Part shown: positions 24,894 to 37,313 of the stretch, piece after piece | Layout: each line of letters begins with the position of its first letter | Position numbering within the stretch: the stretch's first letter is position 1 | Origin: Epichloe hybrida | Taxonomy: Eukaryota > Ascomycota > Sordariomycetes > Hypocreales > Clavicipitaceae | Direction of reading: 5' to 3' | Assembly (NCBI GenBank): GCA_019022495.1 | Contig: JAFEKR010000001.1 | Coordinates: forward strand, 2,666,001-2,730,000 | DNA: 64,000 bases | Notes under the pieces: generated by a model | What the model was told of the DNA's origin: nothing | The model's input: only the letters and a program-made list of their open reading frames with translations | The model's database searches: none | Translations under genes and position numbers: made by a program

Positions 24894-27800
24894 TGCTACT
24901 CTACGTCAACATGACATGACTTTACTTGCCCGTCGCTGGATGATCATTGTTTGGAATTTGTTTGCAACGCACCGAGTCAGTATCTATGTAAACATCTTTG
25001 CAACCAAAACCAGCCTCACAGCCACCGTGTGCTCGCGTGACCAATGTCCAAGACACGCATACGTTCTATTCTGCTCAGCAACAAATGCAGCAGAACTCGC
25101 CGTATCAGCAACACCTTCTCTTTCTTTTTCTTCTTCTTCTCAAAAGGTATATACCAAACGCTCCACCGCTGTTGATATCTTGTCAACCGCCACAACGCAG
25201 CAAGCATCATCTGAACCCCGCCGTCCTACCAAGCGATCAGACCATTCCCGTTAGCCGCCGGCGCAACGGACCCAATGATGTGCCATCTACCTCGTATTAG
25301 TGCCAGTGCCTGGACAGCCTGGTGTCATCTGTGGTTCGATCCGCGTCATCCTCGTGGGTCCACCAACCCGGCAGTTAAGCTGCGTCGAACTCATCTCTCC
25401 GCTGAATAATATCGGGACCTTGCGCCTGGTTCTGCGAGAGACAAGAGATATGCTCATTTACCAAGATTAGTGAGGAAATTGCGGATTGTTCGGCAGCGCT
25501 AGGGGGTGACGGGCCGCAACATAGCGTCGACGGGTAGTTTCGACGTCGCTTTGGCTGGAGAAAAAAAAAAAAAAAAAAGGAAATGCCCCGATGATAAGTG
25601 CGCGTGGTGTCTCGGAACTTGTGTGTGTGGTGGTTTATGGGCGAGGAAGCGGTACCGAGCGGTGTCGAGTTCATTGTTCACTGCCTAGCTGTTTAATGGT
25701 CATCACCATGCGAAGATGCGGTCACGGAGAACCGGGGGGGGGGGAAGGGTCTCGCTCGTCATCCAGGTTCAACCATGGTTTCATACGGAGTACGTATAAC
25801 GCGACCACTTATCAGTACGTGTTTTCAAATACAGCGGAAATTTCCTATTCGTAGCACGCACGACGTGCAAGAGATGAATGCCCTCTTTCCCCGCAGTGAA
25901 CAGCGTCCAGTGCAGCCAGACAATACACCAACTTGGTCGCATCCGTGTCTGATGCTCAGGTCAGCTCGAATGAAGCCATAGATATATCCTCCCCGTTCCT
26001 TCGGTTCAACGCAAGTCTATTCTCTTTGAAAATACTTTCGAGGAAGAGGACATCATGAATGACACTGATGCGGAGGGTGGGTGGGTGTCCTTGCTTCGAG
26101 TTCCCAAATCCATTGGTTTGTTGAGTTGAATGTTTATTTCTGTCCAGTAATAGCCCAGCCCTCCATTATCATCACCCACTGAACGAACAGCACGTCAAAC
26201 GCCGCGTTGCAGCAGTTGTCTGCGTTGCAGCAAGTGTGTCTGCGTTCCGAGATCGGCGCGTTTCGCAGGGAAACTGCATGGTTCCTCTTTATATCTCTCA
26301 GAAAGCAACTGCCGCGATGCAGTTGGGTTAGTGCAAGTGCGCCATTGCATGCCACGCGAATGCCCATGTCGACTGTTTGGGTTGTCGAGACTGGCAGGTG
26401 TACGGAGAATGCATTGTCGTCGTCGTTGTCGATGTGCCTGGCAGGGGCTGGATTCATTTTGCAACTGTCTGGTCCCCACCAATCAAGCACCCGGGGTCCC
26501 TGTGCCTCGTGCCTGCCGTTCCTTCTTTTCTTCTAGACTTGTTGGCAGGCACAACTTGCACAACTGGCCTCGCCTCGACCCCCTGGGGGGGGGGCCTTGC
26601 CTTGCCTAACCTAGGCCCTCCCTTCGCTTCAACCTTGTGCCTCAGGGGATCATGGCTCATCGGCTACCCGGCAGGCAATTCGATCCCAGGCAGCCAGGCT
26701 CAATTGCGATTGGCACTTGGCGGATGCATTTGGCACTGGCAGATGCATGCCCTCGTCGTTCTTCGAACCATGAATCGAGCGCCCTCCCCGTCTCAACGCT
26801 GAATGTCAGCGATAAGCCGGTCTCTACTCCGTACTGGGTATGTATGTACATGTATGTATGTAAGAGGAGAGGGCGTCCCCCTGCCCCACCCAGACCTTGT
26901 CGTGCACGGTCCACCTCTCATTGTTCTTTTTTTTTTTTTTTTTCCAAGTCGTGACACGTTGGTTCACGCGTCTCTTTTCGTCTGCTTGCAAAATGCCAAC
27001 GAGGTGTTATCCTCAGATCACGGCAAGTAACTTCAGCCCCGGGTGACCAAGGTTGACTGACGCTTGTTCTATTTCGCCCGCCTCAGAACCATTGCAAACA
27101 GGCATCAAAATTGTTGGGCCCGTGTGTGAGACGCTAGCGCCGTTGGGGGTCCGTTGTCGGGTTCGTTTGCCGAACTATAAAAATGAGCGTGCTTGTCAGG
27201 AACCAGACCGACTTGCTTGGGGTTTGGGCTCGTAATATTACAGCTGGCTGCTAAATGGGGGGGGAATAAGGAATTAAAAAAAAAAAAACCCCCCAAGAAA
27301 AATAAAAGAAATCGAGGGGAGAATAATAAATCATCCATTCTTGTAAGCGGATAATCATGGACAACAATATGTAAACCTGTTGCGTGCTGTTCCCATCGTC
27401 GGCGGCCCGTCGTCAACGTGCATCGTGTACTCCGTACGTGTCAGGAACTTTTGATGCGAACCAGACAAGCGCCTGTCAACCAGCCTTCACGGTTAATGTC
27501 ACACACCTCCTCGGCCCGGAAGGGAAAGCTTTCCACCCAGACACTTCACCCACCTCCTGATCCTTGCCAACATGCGACGTCGAGGCAACCCTTTCTGGCT
27601 CTCGCTAAAATACCCCATCAGACCCTCCTCCCGCGCGGTCATGCCCCGCCGACCCTTGCCTTCAAGAATTCCGGGACATTGATCAAGATGATGAGGGAAA
27701 TCGCAGTACGGAGTAATAACATTGATAATAGAAAACGCGGCTTCTATCCCTTGTCCCTACTCTTATTTACAGAGAACGTGTGCATCATCGTCGCCCATGG

Positions 27801-28484
27801 ACTCCATAGTTCGCCTGTGACCGTTGAAACCTCCCAACTTCAAAGTCCTCTCCATCGTAAACAACACGTGGACGTGGCCCAGAAATATCAAATCGGTAAT
27901 TCAAAACCCCTGCCCGCGGCACGTTTTCTCGTCGACAATGGAGGCACCCCATCGACCCCATCGAGAAACCCCATCACCCCATCAACCCCCCCCCCCCTGG
28001 TAGGTTTGGTGGGGGCTGCACCACACCAAAGTATCCGCCGCCGCCGCAGCGCCCCCGTCCCTCCTCCCCTCTAGCAAGCAAGTCCAAACTTGAAATTAGA
28101 TGTCAACTGCTAAGGCTACAATACAATAAAGGAGACCAGCGAACAACAACAAACACCTGACAATCATGGAAGTGCGGCATGAACCACACAAGAGTCATCA
28201 CCATCTTTCTACTCGTACAAAATGGCCAGCGGTTGGCAAGGTCGATTCAAGCAGCCGACAGCCGAGTGGTTCGTGGCAGGTCCTGATATTTAAGCAAGGC
28301 AGCAAGCTACCAGTCGAGGTCCTTTTGTCGTGGGTACGTAGCATCATCACCACATGGGGCAATGTATGGGTCTCAAGTCGCAAGGATCCGACACCGAGAT
28401 CTTTCTGGTGGCTGTGCCTTGCCGAGTACTTGTTTGTTTTCTATTTTTTTTTTTTTTTTTGGCCGAGAGGAATGAGCACGCCCT
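24894..28484. other. Gene-poor spacer
   Basis: No convincing gene. It holds poly-A/poly-T runs, four exact TACGGAGTA/TACTCCGTA motifs (25,784; 26,825; 27,428; 27,707) and a TATG microsatellite (about 26,837-26,862). A Gln-rich frame at 24,998-25,300 looks faintly coding but matches no family I know. The 218-codon frame at 27,418-28,074 opens with GTG, not ATG, and is low-complexity at its end. Confidence 0.5.
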
Positions 28485-29524
28485 CTATCTTCCTTTTCGT
28501 TGTTTGCACTTGTCGTGTAAAAGATGCCCATTTCTTGCCGTAGTTCGAGTGAATTCTGCTCCGCAGTTCGGGCAAGTGGCTTTCGCTGCTTGGCCTGATT
28601 TCTCGCGTTGATGTCGTAGCAGGTTGCTGAAAGTAGAAAACTGACGGCCATTGCAGCCATGGTCCCAGCAGCGAGGCTTCGGTCTGCTCTGTACAACTCT
28701 GACGTGGCCGCCGTCGTGGCTGCTTCCGCTGCTGCCAATCGTAGCAACCGATGAAACTGGAGCATAGGCGAGGCCGCTGTCATGCGACATGAGCAGTGGC
28801 GGGTTTCGCCCATTGCTGTGGGCGCTGTACGATGAAGCCGGAGCATTGCTTGTGCCTGCGTATCTGTAATCGCTCGGTCCAGAGTAAAGAGTAGAAAAGC
28901 TCATCGACATGCTGTACGATGGAGGTCTGGGGATTCATGTGTTAGCACCCCTGTTGCTGATACGGAGATTCAGACCTGTCAACTTACATTGACTGTGGGA
29001 ATGGTGCCGAGGTAAACATCTGAGAAGTTTGTGATGTTTCCTGCATAGACGGATTGTAGGGAGGCATGTATGCCTGGCTTGGTAGGCCCTGGGCGGGTTC
29101 TGGCAGAAGACTCATGGAGGAGGAGCCTGTCGAGTAGAGTGGGAGCTGGATCGCACTGCAAGCATCGCTCAAACATATTGGGGGTGGCGAGGTGGTATAT
29201 GATGCACTTTCGGCTCGTCTCGTCCTCGTTGCCATCTTGGATTCTCGTCGCGACCTGTCTCTGTATTGGTTCATTGCGTGCTGCTCGGGAGTCATGGAGC
29301 CACGCGGTGGGCTCGATGCCAGAGATCTTGCTTCACTAGGCGGTGGTGTCAAGCTTGCCTCTGAGCCGCCGCTCAAAAACGAGTTGATGTCTGTTCCAAG
29401 AACGCTGCTGTTTGATGATCTAGAGTCCAAGGGTCCTAATGCTTCGGTTAGAGGCGTTGTACTTGGAGAAATGGAGCAGCCTAGTGCGCATACCAGGCCA
29501 TGTAAATGCCGATCTAGGTGCCAT
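28485..29524 (-). CDS. Small zinc-finger protein (C2H2-like, C-terminal fingers)
   Basis: Model: exons 29,524-29,494, 29,435-28,988 and 28,926-28,485, giving 306 residues. Both introns are GT-AG (58 and 61 nt) and keep the frame. The start is the ATG at 29,524 (MAPRSAF); a longer frame upstream of the second exon has no ATG. Most of the protein is Ser/Pro/Tyr-rich and probably disordered. The last 65 residues hold two Cys/His units: CWDHGC...F...LLRH, which lacks the usual final His, and CPNCGAEF...HLLHDKC, a C2H-C form. Tandem fingers of this kind occur in uncharacterised fungal nuclear proteins; DNA binding is likely but unproven, and targets are unknown. No neighbour within 7 kb upstream suggests a pathway. 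Confidence 0.7.
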
Positions 29525-32500
29525 GGCAAAGACGGTGTCGAATTGAATCGCTATTGCACTATTGAAATCAATGAGCAGCAGTCCATACAAGAGTTAAGGG
29601 TCGAGGCTGTTTGTTACCTCATGCTGCAGTCGTCTGATCTGAGAAGATCTGAGATGATCAGACTCTGTTGTCAAGCGGTACGTTTCGGATTCTCTTGTAA
29701 TTCAAGGTGGCTTCAAACTTGAAGTTGGTTCAAGCAAAGAGAAAAGAGAAAAGAGAAAAAAACAAAGTCTCTCTAGTAACTTCTCTCAAAAGGTTGAGGC
29801 ATGTGGCTTTTAACACGCTGGAGATACTCGGGTCCGCTTACACCATCAGCTCGACTGAACTTGAAACCAGACGGGAAGTAGTTCCAACTATTGCCCAGGT
29901 CTATTTGAAGTCTTGATGAAGAAAAGGTTTGATATGATTTAACAGACAAAACAAGACAGGTGAGTAAATGGTATGAAGAGTAAGCCACGATCCGGATGAT
30001 CTTGAGGTCGGGACGCCGGCCTATACTTAAGCTTGGAAAGAGGTACAAGTCTTGTATGTATGTGGAGTCTTTGCAATAAGTTCTCGCACGCCTCCTAGAA
30101 TTGGGGTCACGAAAGAGCAGGGGGCTTAGTGCCATACTGACAAGAGATGATCTGTGTATCTACCTACCACTGGCAGAGGATGAGATAACCCCCAATCTCA
30201 TGCTCAGGACATGGGCACGCAATATCTGTAAAAGAGTAAGTGCTCCATGCTCAAAGCAGAGCTAGTACGGCTTTAAGACACCAAGCAAGGTACACGCCAG
30301 ACCCCTTCCTGTGGTGATTGGGGGGGGGGGCGAAGAACGGTAGGCATCAGGGGGGCGTGTGAATGTTACTTGGCCGGACCGATGGGAGAAAAGTGCAGTG
30401 CTCCCCACGGGCATTTTTCGACGGGTAGGGACGAGGTGCAATGTCTTGAATCCATCGGTATATTTATTTATTCGCGAAAACGACGCAGAGACTACATGGG
30501 TTAGTTAGTTAGTGAGCAGAGCAAAGACAAGAAACTTTATCGAGCCCGTTGTTGCCCGTTGTTGCCCGTTGTTGGCCCACGCCAGCTCTCTCTACTTGGC
30601 AGTGAAGATGAGCAGCAGCAGTCAGTTCTTCTGGGCCATGGATTGCCATTGAGTCTGTTGGCGGGGAAGCGGCCACATCAGAGGGCCTCCATCGGAATTG
30701 ATTGGCCCCGCAGTCCCCCGTCACACCATCTCTGGAGTGCAAAGTTCCTGTCCCATCGGCCTGCCCACTAGGCACCCTGCTATTATGCGCTGAAGGCCAG
30801 AGAGTGGGCTCTGGCAGGCCTATTCTCTGGCAGGGCATGTACATATATATATGTATGTACTCATTCCGTCTGTTCGAACCTACATCTACATGTACGGACC
30901 ACAACGGAGCGACTTGACGTGGGTGACGTGGGGTGGGGATATTGCAACTACATACATAGAGCCAGAAAGGTTCAAGGGGTAATTACTATCGGGGGCTCGT
31001 TGCGTGCGACTGCGAGACTTGTGAGACGGGAGCCGAGGGACTCTGTTGACATCAACTCAGACAAGCTTATTTTCGCCTTGTGATTGTCTTCCCCCTCGCA
31101 GTCCCTCGCAGTCCCTCGCAGTCCCTCGCAGTCGGCCGAGAAAGATTTTGTGTATTTCATGTCAGCTCGCCCTACAGCCGCCTCCAAAAAAGTCTTCCAG
31201 AGACGTCGATTCGCGCCGATCATCGGCCAAGCTTCACACCAATCATAATACCCGCAGGGTTTCGGCCAACCTGATCAATTTTGAGCTGTGTGTAGTCCGT
31301 ATGGCATCTTTGGTAAGCAAAAGTCCAAAAAGAATGAAAATGTCTTTTTCATTGAGTCTGAGGCTCAGGGTAATATTTTCCTAGTTTCCTGACTTCCTTG
31401 CTCAATGGCGCGTTCGTCAAGAAACTACTGTATTTAAAGAATGCTTAAAGAAGCATCTATCGGGTCTTCCCGTTGGAGAAGAAAAGCATTGTTTGTTCAA
31501 GGAGACTCGGATATGAGTCATATGACCGCGTAAGAAAATTGCAAGTCGAGGGCGAAATTCCGTTGTGACGGCATCAATCAAGTTACTCGACTCATTTCAG
31601 TCGAAACTCTGCACCATATCTTGTGATGCCGAGGAGCTCAATGATGGATGATGCTTTTTGGCAATTTTCCCACTTGCAACTCTAAATCTGCCTGAGTGCT
31701 CAGCAAGAGAGGACGGCTTGTCTCATCTCGCCCCTGCCACCCGCGGATCAAGACTGACGTGACGACGTATGCATGTCATTTGGAAGGAAAGAACGCCTGC
31801 CTTGCCTTCCCCATAGAATGAAACGCAACCTTCTGCGTGCCTTCGTCTTTCCTGCGCAACACACAGCACACACAGCACACACAGGTGCACACAGGTGCGT
31901 TGTTCGTAGCTTTTCAGAGTTGCCGTGTTTTTTCGAACTCGTCCGATGGCTTCAGCTGGTCCAGTGGCCAGTGCTGCACAGTGCTACCCGAGTCATCCAA
32001 GCCATGGACCGATCACTCGACAAGATGAGATGTTCCCTTCACGCCCAAAACGGCCTGACGCCGACCAGCGTGCTGTAACCATTGGAAGTTGGTGCAATCA
32101 TTTGAAAAAGTAGCCAACGGCGGAATGGCGTCTAACTGACCCAATGGCAACAAGAAGCCTTTCCCGATTCTCTTCAACTACGCTCCGAACTGCCATCCAT
32201 CGCCATAGTTCAGATATTGATTGCCAGGGCCACCGGCTCGGATGTCGCTCAGCAAGCAGAAAATCATGGTCATGGTATCCTCTCTCAGAAGCCCCCCCCC
32301 CCGTCCTGTTCATGGCTTCAATAGTGATACCCTGCCGTCTTTGTAATATAAAAGACGTGGCTTCTTCTGGAGCCACGCCTGTAATCGAATCCCTGCAATG
32401 TGAGGCGCCCTGCATCTGGCCCCCAGCCCACCAAGAGAAAGATGGGACATGATAATGCTTGCGCTTCGCTGACGTCGTATGTATGTATTTCTGCTCCTTA

Positions 32501-35500
32501 CTAGTACTTTGTTATTGACTACATTAGGTCTCTTTACTCCGGATAATAATAGGTTACGTTGCAGGGGAAAATTCGCTGCTGACACATCTCAGAACTGGTC
32601 AAGGAGGTTGACGAAGCGTATGTACTTTGGTGATGGTCTCACACATCCACTTCCAATTGGCATGACCTTGCAGGTATAAATGGTCGTATGAGTATTAGGC
32701 AGTGGCCTGCCTTGAGAGAGCGAAAGCTCTTCACTTAGCCCTCTTCTCCAAGTTGAAGGAGGCTCGGTAGCTAACGGGCAGTCATTCCTCTCAAACTAGT
32801 CGCCGCCTACGGACTACATAGCCCTATGGTTTTTTTCCGCGATAAGATGTTTCACGGCTCCATCTACGTCCGTATTATGGATCGCATAAGTCTAGATTAG
32901 GGAACAGCCGCTACGTTTGCCGGGTAAGACTGCTAGTTTGGTCCTCTCAATGACCCATGTTCAGCCTCATATTGCTGCTACTAGAGGCATGGGGCATGAG
33001 CGGCATGGGCGGCATGGGCGGCATGAGCGGCACGAGAAATTGTGGCTCCAGGAACGACTCGTGTGCGAAATCGAGGCCCCTTGGGATGTGCGATGATACA
33101 TGACCCCGTGTTCCGATGTTCATTCCAGATACAGTGGCAGAAGGATGAAACGTTCTTTTCTGAAACCTCTCCCCCGATATAGACTTCGAAGGGCTACCAT
33201 GTCAATATCGTTGTTGCCACTTGGAGATTTAGGCTGATCAGAGCCCACATGCATCGTGCAGCGCTTCGCACAACCACTTATTACATATTACAGATACCAC
33301 AGTTCTATCTAAAGCATCATAGAGCTACTAGCTATTAGCCTTTCCACCAATTCGCAGAGACGGTAGAGCATGGCCCAAGTGTCATGGTGGCGTCAAAAAT
33401 TGGTGGTTTCCCACAGTCTTCGACTTGATAGTCGGGGTCGTGTACGTGGCAAATCCCAATTTCCAAAGCTATGAGCACAGATTGTACAAGAGTGTCGAAA
33501 CTCGCACCCACCCTTTTTGTGAGTGCGTACACCGGAACGCCAGGTATGTGGCGGCGAGGCCGATATTTGTGTGTCCTTCACTGAGCTGAGGCCATTGTCT
33601 GGGGATGATTTCGCGAACCGCGGCATGCCGTTTCGTGTACCCGTGGCTTTACAGCCAAGGCGCAACATCGCACCCTTCACACGAAGCCACTCGGCTGGCC
33701 TTTCGCATGTGGATTCCGTCCAACAAATACGAACTTCGAAAGCTTGGCTATCGAGATGAATGTTCTCGTCTTGTTGACCACGGGACAGATTTCTATTCGC
33801 CGGGCACGTCTTTTCATAAATGTTCCGAGTATAAGATACATTTTTAGTGCTTGAAAGACACTCATCTTGCTGGACATTACGCTATGACTTTGGTCCAATA
33901 ACCATCTGAAAAGGACCAGAACTATTAATATCAGAAGATGCTGATTGATGTTACTACGTAGAAACCACTCGAACCGTTCTGGTTGGAAGTAACGAGGCTG
34001 GTCCAGCCAGCATGCCTCTTCACATATTGAGCTTGGCGCCCCAGGGCCTTCCAACGTTGTCATCTCCGTGCATTGAGACTGAATCGGGAACGACCGATGC
34101 AAAAGCACGTGCCTTGACGTTTGACGTTTGGGCCATGATTGAAAATAGGAGCACACTCATTCAGCCGTGCGCTCAACCACTGTCCTCCAAAGCTGCTTCT
34201 TAAAGCTTTTCACTTGTAATTTGCCGCAACCATATTATCAGTAACGTTGCCTTTCCGCGGTCACCTTGACGGGGGTCTTCATCCCATCTTTATCCCATGT
34301 TCTTCAACCGTCTGTTTGTATGTATACCGTCCAGAAATGATGAAGGGCCTCCAGAATTAGAACCCCCCCGGAAGGTTCAGAGTTGTCAAATTTGCAGATT
34401 GCAGTCACGACTAGAATGATCGGGCCGATTGCGAGAAGCTCGGTGGATAATGCCAGAACCGGGGTCGTGGAAAGATTACATGTAGTTCCTGCAACAACAT
34501 TTACTCCTCCTGGGCGATACGACCTGCCCTTGATGAGAGCGTTTGCTTATATTGCTGGTCGAACCGGGAATGACCTAGCCTAGACGACTTTAGCTGCCCC
34601 TGCGTCTGACATGAAGCCAAAAATCGAATGCAGGATAATAGTTCATGGAGTCTCCCACGCGAGTGCTACATCAATATTACCCATCTCGGTCGGAGACCCC
34701 ACATGGTTGGTTGTACAAATTGAAAGCCATTGGTGATACGAAAGGACCATACGGATTACGAAAAGGACGTTCGGCAACGGCTGAGATGAACAAACCCCGG
34801 CCTCGTGATATTAACCAATACTCAATCAAGCCTTAAGCCTCATCAAGGCCAGCTACATTATGACAAGCCGACTTGGCTCCCATGGTCAGAAGAAAACTCC
34901 TTCCTCCCGTCTCCCAAGAAGGTTGCCTAATTGAATCAAGTTTTAGTTCATGATTGCCAAGACGGTACGGAGTACAACATCGAGAACCATGTTCCCCCAT
35001 ATATCCGTAAGAAGGGGGATATCCCGAAACCTGAGCGGCATATGTAGCACAAAGCAGGTACAAGCAAGCCACATCATGGCGCACACCTGGGCAGCGTACT
35101 TGGTCACGAGCGCGCATCATGGCAAGCTATGTACTCCGGAGTCCGGCCGGACGGAGTCAGTCCGTACATGACGACGACTTCACGGTGAGATTGCCGAGAA
35201 CGTCACAGGTAGACCGATCACGGCCGAGAATCACAGACGCAACATGGAGGGTAATGTGGAACCACTTCAGTATGGCTGCTGCTGGTCTGCACACGTCCAG
35301 GCAGCCGAACAAAGGTCGGAGCAAAAGCTGCTTCTTCGAAGAAGAAGACCCGGGCATAATAGCTCGCGTCCTTGTGTTCCGCAGAAAACCTCGGTATCGG
35401 CCATGCCGACGGCTCTTTTGCATCAGCAACATGGTCGAAGACCCAAAAAGGTGTTGAAAGGCCACAAAAGGGATAACTGACGCGCGAACTAGTGGCCAGT

Positions 35501-36086
35501 TGGCTGCGCCGCTTTTCTTTCGTGCAATATGAGATAAGGATGAGGCTATATTGTGGACTTGCTGCTTGTTGGATTTTTTGCAGTAAATGGAACTCAAACT
35601 TGGCATGCAACGCCTTACCCTGGAGGATGTGTGGCGGTGATGTCATTGGCTATGTCACGGGTTTATCCTCGATTTTTATCCGTAAAAAAAAAAAAAAAAA
35701 AAAGAAACCCATTCCAGGCAGCCAGCCATTGCACACATGTCCCCCCATCTTCATGATGAAGCTCACTAGTTAAAAAAAAAAAAATTTAGCATAGCAAACC
35801 AGTTTCTGGTTCCATGCAAAAAAAGAATCCCGACCAAAATAAACTCAAGGGCCAATCGTCTCGGTTTTCCTTCTACAAACGACTTGTCGCTGCGTCACGA
35901 GATCCAACAAGTCCCGCTGCCTGACCTCACGCCATCAGGCACAAATCAATCTCCCTCCTTTTGCCTTTGCGCCTCACATCCCGTCGACGCTACCACCTAC
36001 ACAAGAAGCACATGTCCCGCTCGCACGCGTAAAACACACACTTTTTTTTTTTCTTTAACCTTTTTCTTTCTTAAAAAAAAAAAAAA
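29525..36086. other. Long spacer with minisatellites, no supported gene
   Basis: About 6.5 kb without a gene I can support. Contents: tandem CCCGTTGTTG x3 (about 30,547-30,576); CCCTCGCAGT x4 (about 31,093-31,135); CACACAG repeats (about 31,860-31,895); GGCATGGGC repeats (about 33,000-33,030); and poly-A tracts near 35,685 and 35,773. One TACGGAGTA is at 34,966. Short frames on the minus strand at 33,335-34,156 might be a decayed gene but resemble nothing I know. A 48-codon frame at 32,957-33,103 begins with a hydrophobic run and has three Cys. Confidence 0.45.
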
Positions 36087-36626
36087 ATGTCGTCGTTCAT
36101 GATCGATCTCTGGGAATCCATCTTCACGCCCGGCCCGACCCCGACCATCCTGATAGCCACCAACGTGTCCTTTGGGGCTCTCCAAATCGTCCTCTTGGCG
36201 CTCCTCCTCGCCACATCAAGCGTACACTTTGCGGTGCTGTCGGTGCTGTGCGCCGGTCTCTGGTGGGCAATCAATTGGTTCGCGCGCGAGTTGGCGATTG
36301 CGCAGGCGGCGGCGGCGGAGCAGGACTTGAGGAGGAGGAATCCGCCGCTGGCAGGGGAGGCACGAGGCGCGGCCAGCGCAGATGACGGCAGCGATGACAC
36401 CGAGGTCGAGACGACGGGCAGGGAAGGGGATGAGGCGAGAAACGTTCGGCACAGGCCCGTCGTTCGCAGGCGTGACGATGGGACGGCTGCGCTGACGGCG
36501 GCGTCGCTGAGCCGGTCGAGCGTGAGCACCGAGGATGAGTGGGAGAAGGTCTCTGGGAGTGACAAGGACTCGGCGAATAAGGGCCAAGTAGGTGCTGGGG
36601 GAATGACGGGAGAAATGCAATTCTGA
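36087..36626 (+). CDS. PKR1: V-ATPase assembly factor Pkr1
   Basis: A single-exon 179-residue protein. The N-terminal 75 residues are the Pkr1 domain: LWESIFTPGPTPT (about 8-20), then two membrane segments (about 22-43 and 46-66) ending in LWWAINWFARELA. This opening is the signature of the family. The rest is a charged, Ser/Asp/Glu-rich cytosolic tail, and SVSTEDEWEKVSGSDKD near the end looks like a casein-kinase-type acidic segment. In yeast, Pkr1 sits in the endoplasmic reticulum and helps assemble the V0 sector of the vacuolar proton pump; that role is family knowledge. The ATG directly follows a pyrimidine-rich stretch and a poly-A run at 36,072-36,086. Convergent with the transporter gene downstream. 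Confidence 0.85.
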   Translation: MSSFMIDLWESIFTPGPTPTILIATNVSFGALQIVLLALLLATSSVHFAVLSVLCAGLWWAINWFARELAIAQAAAAEQDLRRRNPPLAGEARGAASADDGSDDTEVETTGREGDEARNVRHRPVVRRRDDGTAALTAASLSRSSVSTEDEWEKVSGSDKDSANKGQVGAGGMTGEMQF

Positions 36627-37313
36627 TATTTGGGTATCGCATGTTAGGTTGATACGACGGGTATCTGAGATGTACCTGACGTGATGATTCTATACGAGTG
36701 TGAAAAAAGCACTTGTCATGCTCATGCGTGCCGTCGTATCTTCCCAGAATCAAGGGAAAAAAAAAAAAAGGTCTGGTATTCGACAATCTACCCCGTGTAC
36801 TCCGTAAATACCATAAAATGCCCCCCCCTTTTCCATCCATCCCCTCTCCCACCCAACCAATAGCCAGTCCATCCTGGCAAAGACGCCCATCGTGCAGAGA
36901 AGAAAGAGTGTGGATGAACCGTCTCAGACCCTCTGCCTCTGTCAGTTTGAGATTATTCGTCCTGTCATGTAGCTCGTGGATCGGCAACAGTGACCGCTAG
37001 CTAATCCGGCTGGGGAATGATATCTCTCTGCAGGCGAATCTCTCCTTCTCAGCAAATCGCGCGCCTCGATATGACTCAATACGGCCATCAAGGTCGTGTT
37101 TAAAAGCTGTATAGAAAGTGTATTTACTGCTGGACGAAAAGAACATAGAGCACATATTCAACGAACCCGCCCCCCTTGGATCCAAACTCGGAAACTATTT
37201 TTGCATCCAGAGAAGCCCGTCATGTTGGTGGATATGTACACATGTGTTAGTTAGTGTGCCACTCGCCGAACAACCGCGTCTCCTTGGAACCACGCAGTCA
37301 GGCATGCCCGCAA
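36627..37313. other. Convergent spacer between PKR1 and transporter
   Basis: 3' regions of two convergent genes, with one TACTCCGTA motif (36,798) and poly-A and poly-C runs. No gene seen. Confidence 0.6.

Noticed and set aside
27418..28074. 218-codon frame
   Set aside because: Opens with GTG rather than ATG, has no recognisable domain, and ends in Pro-rich low-complexity sequence.
36271..36987. 238-codon minus-strand frame over PKR1
   Set aside because: Antisense shadow of the Pkr1 coding region with Ser/Pro/Arg bias.
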